A stretch of DNA of 64,000 nt. It comes from Poecilobothrus nobilitatus (taxonomy: Eukaryota > Arthropoda > Insecta > Diptera > Dolichopodidae). Position 1 is the stretch's first letter. Every line of letters starts with the position of its first letter. The DNA is taken from NCBI GenBank assembly GCA_947095535.1, contig OX352772.1:315900018-315964017 (forward strand), read 5' to 3'. The position numbers and the translations under genes are program-made. Of the stretch, positions 59,130 through 64,000 are shown in pieces. The notes under the pieces were generated by a model, which worked only from the letters and a program-made list of their open reading frames with translations, searched no databases and was not told the DNA's origin.

Positions 59130-60205
59130 TAATTTTTGAAAAATTTGCTTATTAGTTTCACTCTGTTCGTCTCTCCATTCATCTGTTTACATTACTTCAA
59201 CTGAAATCGGGTTTAACATGAAGCAATGAAATTTTGAATAAGCAATCATGAATAAATCTTTTAAAAAAATTAATATTGTAAAACAAAAAGTTTATGTTCC
59301 CAACCATTACGATGTCAAATGTTTATAATATATCTCAAGTTCTGCTAGATATCTTTTAAATTTAATAATATCAAAAGACAGACATTTTTTTAAGCTTTAT
59401 AAATCAACTAGCTGCACCTCTCAATAAATAAAACATAAGGGTTTTTAATGGAAGATATGGGTTAACAAATTCGAACAGTATTAATAGAGTTAATTCCACT
59501 GTCAAAGAGCAACACGTATACAAAATTTGAAGTCAATCAGTCAAACTGTTTTTTATTTTAAAGCGAAAAAGTTTAAATATTTGCATCAAATATTTGTAAC
59601 AGCCCCAACTTGGTGGTCTGTTACAGCAAATTGGTTAGTTCAGAAGCACGTATGTGAAAACCTTTGTATACAAATTTTCATGATGATCAGCTGAGCAGTT
59701 TAGGAGTTTATAAATCACAAACAAACAGACAAACATTCGCTTTTATATATGTATACTTAGATATAATTTATTTATTTTGATTTTAATTTTAATTTTGATA
59801 TTTAAATTTACCTTAAAACTATGAACTTTAAACCTTGAAAAGAACCTTAAAATTTTGAGAACAGGAAGATTTTAAAGAATTAGCATAGGTTATCTCAAAA
59901 AAATTTTTTTTTGTATTTCCTCTTGTAGCTATTAGGTGACAAAAATTGAAAATTCACTATTTTTAGACAGCTGTAACTCGGACATCGGTGCTAATTTATC
60001 CTAAAAAAAACATAAAAATTAAAGATCCAATATCATATTTTTATGTTCAACCGTTTTTTTTTTAATTATATATAGGTTTACTTTAAAACTGAAGTGTCTC
60101 TTGATTTATCTATCGCAATTTTTGTCTTTCTTAAAAATTTTAGCGTTTTATTCTCTTTTTAAAAATGTGCGCTTTCCAAAATCTTTGGCTTATACAAATT
60201 GCCAT
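59130..60205 (+). repeat. Family A repeat, interrupted by a nested insertion
   Basis: Left part 59130-59406: 'TTTGCTTATTAGTTTCACTC', 'CATCTGTTTACATTACTTC', 'AGCAATGAAATTTTG'. Right part from about 59760: 'GATATTTAAATTTACC', 'TTTTAAAGAATTAGCATAGG', 'TTTTTAGACAGCTGTAACTC', 'AACATAAAAATTAAAG' and the right end 'AAAATGTGCGCTTTCCAAAA'. Compared with the 13-kb copy, the sequence is continuous once 59407-59759 is removed. Confidence 0.75.
59407..59759 (+). mobile_element. Short relative of the 2.7-kb element, nested in family A
   Basis: Begins 'CAACTAGCTGCACCTCTC' and ends 'ACAAACAAACAGACAAACAT' then 'ATGTATACTTAGAT', the same kind of ends as the element at 51.86 kb. Inside are monomer-like phrases: 'TATGGGTTAACAAATTCG', 'TCAAAGAGCAACACGTATAC', 'CAATCAGTCAAACTGTTTT', 'TTTGTAACAGCCCC'. 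So one or two monomers of the array family are present. Its insertion postdates the host family A copy. Confidence 0.65.
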
Positions 60206-61834
60206 GTTTTTTTTTTTTAATTTAAAAAAAAATTTTTTTTAAACAAAAGTAAAAATTCTTTTATTAAGAAACAAAAATTTTAAAAATAAACAGGACATAT
60301 GAATAAAATCCAGGACATTTATTGGTACATATATGTATATGTTTATGATACACCTAATAAATCTGAAGGGTAAATAATATTTGTTTTTTTTTATTGCAGA
60401 TGAAAGGGTTTCGCAAGTTTATTAATCTATATATGTATATCTATATACATGTATACGTACATATGAGGAATAAAATAATAATAATGGAAATTGTTATGTG
60501 GTTATAATCAGGACATGGTAGGATTGATTTTGTAACAAGACAAATTTTTTTTTCTTTTTTTGATTTTTTAATTTTTGTCAATAAAAGGACAATAAATTGA
60601 TTGGGGTGATTACAATTTGTGTATTTTTTGAATAAAATTTAAAACTTTTTAAAAATTTGTTTTTTTCTTTTTTTTTCATCAATAATTAAATAATGGAAAA
60701 AAGGTAATAAAAAGAATTTGTAAAAGAAAAATATTATTTTAAAGATTCAATTTATGAATTTTTATATCCTGTTTTGTAAAGCATATAAAATACATATACA
60801 TATATATATATATACTCATATGTTTCTATATAGATGCCAAAATATGAAACAGGTTAAATTTTATTTTATTTTAAATTACTGGTTCTAATCTAATATGATT
60901 GTAAGTCGTTTCTTGTCTACAATAATTTTTTTAAAGTGAACTTGTTCTATTCTGAATCCTAAATGTTCTTTAAATATTTTGGTTAAGCTTTTCCAATTTC
61001 GTTACGGACATTGAAATATAATTTTGTGTTAAAATTAAACATAATTTCAGGTATGATTCACATATGATAAAAAAAAATTATTAAATCCTTCGATTAATAA
61101 TTTGAAATCTATAAAATAAGATGAACAGCACGATTGCACTTCTAAACACTATACAACTCCTAAGATTACGATCATATAGAGAATTTTACACTTGCTTCCC
61201 CTTTATTTGAATTTTCTAATGTCGAAAGGAACAATCCTAAAATGAACCTTTCGTTCGTACCAAATATTCCAACCATTTCTGTAGTTCCAAAGTAAAAGTT
61301 ATGAGAACATTAAAATTTTCATTAAAAATAAAATTTAATACTTTAAAAAGAAAAAGCAGTTTTTTTAAATTAATAAATTTGCAACCAACAATAACAAAGT
61401 TTACTGATATATGGAGAAGATAAATAATAATAGAAGTAAATTTAATAACATCAAACGACAGGTAGGTATGAGTCAGACATATAGATAGAGGTCACTTAAA
61501 TCCAAAAAAAAAAAGTCCAGTTTCATAAAAAATTAATCAATAAAACTTATCTTTAAATTTTATAACTCTTTTAAATTGTTAAAGAATTTTCAATTCTAAT
61601 TAAAAAATGAATTTTTCTATTCTTTTATTCGGTTTTTAATAAAATTCCATTATTGCATGACGATATAACTCATGTTTTCTAGACAAATCAACAAGAGAAC
61701 AAGAACAATAATAATCGAAACCCCCTCACCAAATAAAAATAAACAAAAAAAAAAAAAAAAATTTTCCAAAAATAATTTTATTCATTACTTTCCTGACACT
61801 CTGATATGAAATTCTAAACACTTTCATTAAAAAA
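60206..61834. other. A/T-rich spacer, no gene seen
   Basis: (TA)n near 60797-60815. A splice-acceptor-like 'TTTTTTTTATTGCAG' ends near 60401, followed by 18 open codons (MKGFRKFINLY...) and a stop. Not called. Confidence 0.5.
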
Positions 61835-61914
61835 ATGAAAAATCCTTTTTTGTCCTTTTCTTTTCATTTTTTTTTTTTTGCGTTTTTCTTTTTAATTTCT
61901 TTAAAATTTTGTTT

Positions 61915-62083
61915 TATGATGAATGAATTCCGACTAGCTATTAAATCGTCTGCATTCCTGTGTAATCTGGACAAGCCATCAAATGTATTTTTAATAAAAG
62001 AATATCCTTCTGGCATGCAACCATTAGTGAAGTCATATATTCATATAACTAAGGAGGGAGTGAAAACAACAGTTATAAAATAG
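61915..62083 (+). other. Coding-like short frame, unknown
   Basis: From the Met codon at about 61918 the frame reads MMNEFRLAIKSSAFLCNLDK, PSNVFLIKEYPSGMQPLVKS and YIHITKEGVKTTVIK, then TAG. That is about 55 codons with balanced residues, in a stretch visibly less A/T-rich than its surroundings. The frame extends upstream only through a poly-Phe tract, which is unlikely to be real protein. I recognise no family. It could be a small exon, a fragment of a retroelement or a chance frame. Confidence 0.25.
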
Positions 62084-62149
62084 AGTACAAATTAAAAAAA
62101 AAACAAAGTCTGATATTATATAATAAATTGTTTAGTAGCACATTTATTA

Positions 62150-62484
62150 AATTAATTGCTACAGATAAGCTACCTCTGGTTACATCATGCGGAAAGGTGT
62201 TATAAACTATTGCAATTCGGCTATTATTATCACTATTTTGTTATCAGCTGTTGATGGTTAATAATCATTGAATTCAATGGTTAGAGTCCTGAATTCAATG
62301 TTTTCGCATTCATATCCTATACTTACTCCCTAGTCATAATATATTGCGTTAGCAGTTTGGTGCTTCATCCCATTGTATTGGCTAAAGGGGGAGATGGGTT
62401 TAGTCAGTGTAAGAATCTGACACTATCAATGGAGAATTCTTGGTGTCTTTAAAAGATTCCCACCACCCTTAGGAAAAGAAATAT
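62150..62484 (+). repeat. Family B repeat, copy 4
   Basis: 'TTGCTACAGATAAGCTACC', 'TACATCATGCGGAAAGGTG', 'CCTGAATTCAATGTTTTCGC', 'TTGCGTTAGCAGTTTGG', 'CATCCCATTGTATTGGCTAA', 'GTAAGAATCTGACACTATC', 'GAATTCTTGGTG' and 'CACCACCCTTAGG'. The clearest copy for reconstructing the family. Confidence 0.75.
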
Positions 62485-62644
62485 AGGAGTAATTTTATAT
62501 TAAAAAATTTCTCTAAATCTATAAATCTATTCCATTACATTACCGTTTTTAAAATATAGATGCCAGCTTTTTATTTGAAGGATAAAAGTAGACAAATTCA
62601 ATTATTAAACTATTAATTTTTGCTATTCAAATTTGTAAGTATAG

Positions 62645-62952
62645 GGCGATGAAAATGGAAAAATAAACCCATCATCTCTATTACACCCGATTGTTTATTT
62701 ACACTTTTGCTTTCATATTTTCAAATCTTTTTTCTTCGGCCCTTCTCTATGAAACATCATCGGCAAATCTCTTAGTAAACTCTGTAATTAACATATGCGA
62801 GGAAAATGGAAAAATAAAATCTTTCTTTACATCCGATAATTTATTTACACTTTTACTCTCATATTTTTCAAATCTCTTTCTTCTGCCCCTCTCTATGAAA
62901 CATCATCGGCAAATATGAAACTATGTATTAATTACTCTGTAATTAACATATG
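62645..62952. repeat. 152-bp tandem duplication
   Basis: 'GCGATGAAAATGGAAAAATA' at 62645 and 'GCGAGGAAAATGGAAAAATA' at 62797 start two units. Both contain 'TCTCTATGAAACATCATCGG' and end 'CTCTGTAATTAACATATG'. They differ by several substitutions and small indels. The plus frame 62691-62918 spans both units and is not conserved as protein. Confidence 0.9.
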
Positions 62953-63009
62953 AAAAAATAAAAGTAGTTCCAATATTGGTATATTATTTTTAACTTAAGA
63001 CAGGCAAAC

Positions 63010-63156
63010 TTTTTTACAGCCTTTTCTTTCCACGTTTGACTGTAAATATCGTAAGGAGGAATTATTCTTACAACGTGTTTGCATTACGAACCTATGCTTC
63101 CTCCTATTTTACAACGTATTTTATACGCTCTTACCCACCAGGCCGGCGAGGCCAAG
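63010..63156 (-). mobile_element. SINE family 1 copy, minus strand, diverged
   Basis: The plus strand gives 'CTGTAAATATCGTAAGGAGG', 'TTCTTACAACGTGTTTG', a degenerate box B region, 'TTTTACAACGTATTTTATAC' and the head 'CTCTTACCCACCAGGCCGG' with 'CGAGGCC'. The outer tail is missing. 'TTAACTTA' on both sides (about 62990 and 63158) could be a target-site duplication. Confidence 0.82.
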
Positions 63157-64000
63157 GTTAACTTATTAATAGCTTAAAATAATAAAGTGACTAATATTAA
63201 GCAACTGAGAGATTAAATCTAGATTTTAGATCTTATAGGGACACTGAAAGTGTCAAAAAAGATAATGTGGCGGCTACGTTTAAAAAAAAAAGATACAAAA
63301 AAGTTCTATTTTTTGCTAAAGCATAGGAGGGTACTTTGTCCACTGGTATTTAAAAAAAAAATCGTATTAACCCATTACAGAAAATATAAATATGTTTGAA
63401 GTGTTTTAAATACAAAAACAAATTAATACACAGACGAACAACTCGTATTAAGAATCTACAGTTTTTTGTTACTTTCCTCTGATAGGTGCTAAGAAGTGTA
63501 AAAATTATAAATTTATTTTGGGTCAATTTTGTGGAAAATAATGAGACGAAAAATTAAAAAAAAACAAAATATATTTTAAATTCTAAAATAAAACAAAAAA
63601 AAAAGGACGAAGTTTTCAATTTTTATTTTTCTTTTGTTTCTGTAATTGTATGAAATTATCTTTGACATGTTATTAAATCATTACAACATATCTACATTTA
63701 AATTGGAAGGGATATTTACTTAATCTGGCACCGTTTTTTTCTTTTTTTTTATACTTAAAGCAAGTATTTATTTTTTTTATATATTAAACATAACCCTAAT
63801 GTATAATATAGAATAATTTAATCTAGACAAAAAACGAAATCTTTTTTTGTCTTATAGATTCCATAAAGGTGTTATCAAACAAAAAAAAAATGGAAGTAAT
63901 TTCGTGCTGACATTTGATCTTAAATGTCAAGGATAATTGTTTTAATGTTCAATTATATATGGTTAAATAGAACCAAAACAATAAAAAAAAAGATTAAAAA
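63157..64000. other. A/T-rich spacer, no gene seen
   Basis: Only a small hairpin 'GACACTGAAAGTGTC' near 63240 and poly(A)/poly(T) runs. Nothing coding up to the window end. Confidence 0.55.

Noticed and set aside
60380..60460. Acceptor-like TTTTTATTGCAG followed by ATGAAAGGG
   Set aside because: Only 18 codons to a stop and no partner exon.
1..64000. Nuclear copy of mitochondrial DNA or bacterial transfer explaining the A/T richness
   Set aside because: No mitochondrial gene order, tRNA cluster or bacterial reading frame was seen. The composition matches uniformly repetitive insect nuclear DNA.

Overview
The window looks like eukaryotic nuclear DNA from an insect, most probably a fly (Diptera). 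It is extremely A+T-rich by eye, full of poly(A)/poly(T) runs and (TA)n tracts. It has no operons, ribosome binding sites or long reading frames. The fly inference rests on repeats of the 'TATACCCTACACC ... GAGTCGATT ... GTCTGTCCGT' style, on a mariner copy resembling the rosa group known from flies, and on tRNA-derived SINEs. The species is not identified. No host gene, rRNA or functional tRNA could be supported. I read the window as a gene desert: intergenic DNA or part of a very large intron. The short open frames are nearly all chance products of A/T-rich sequence.

What can be read is a layered population of mobile-element relics. (1) SINE family 1 has a tRNA-like head and a conserved tail. 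It has seven copies, at about 4.3, 9.0, 10.2, 20.9, 26.9, 43.9 and 63.1 kb; two have clear target-site duplications. SINE family 2 has one complete copy at 7.3-7.5 kb with a 13-bp target-site duplication. Two further tRNA-like heads lie at 35.7 and 37.0 kb. (2) Non-LTR retrotransposon relics: an RTE-like C-terminus at 40.5-41.1 kb (plus), a second RTE-like piece at 23.1-23.3 kb (minus), a Jockey/CR1-type reverse transcriptase at 26.2-26.8 kb (minus), an RNase H-like tail at 28.3-28.6 kb (minus) and a possible tail at 33.0 kb. (3) DNA transposons: a decayed mariner with long terminal inverted repeats and a TA target site at 56.15-57.09 kb, a 132-bp near-palindromic MITE at 37.2 kb, and a candidate 676-bp MITE with an internal foldback at 41.8-42.5 kb.

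Four unnamed repeat families recur. Family A ('TAGCACATTTT ... TCTGTCCGTCCG ... CCGTTATGTGAAAACC') has many copies, one with an internal 477-bp tandem duplication. Family B (about 340 bp) has five or six copies. Family C (about 100-bp monomer) is tandem at 6.3-6.6 kb and dispersed elsewhere. Family D is the dipteran-style repeat at 0.2-0.97 and 16.3-16.7 kb. The most structured region is 51.7-54.7 kb: a roughly 2.7-kb element opening with 'CTAGCAGAGTACCCGGCG' and ending after a CAAA-rich tail. It carries an ordered array of nine monomers of about 120-146 bp and is flanked by two family C copies. A short relative is nested inside a family A copy at 59.4 kb.

The rest is A/T-rich spacer in which I see nothing beyond simple repeats. 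Small local tandem arrays at 7.06, 19.3, 21.0-21.3, 36.4, 49.0 and 62.6-63.0 kb, and a 21-bp-stem hairpin at 46.16 kb, are described individually.
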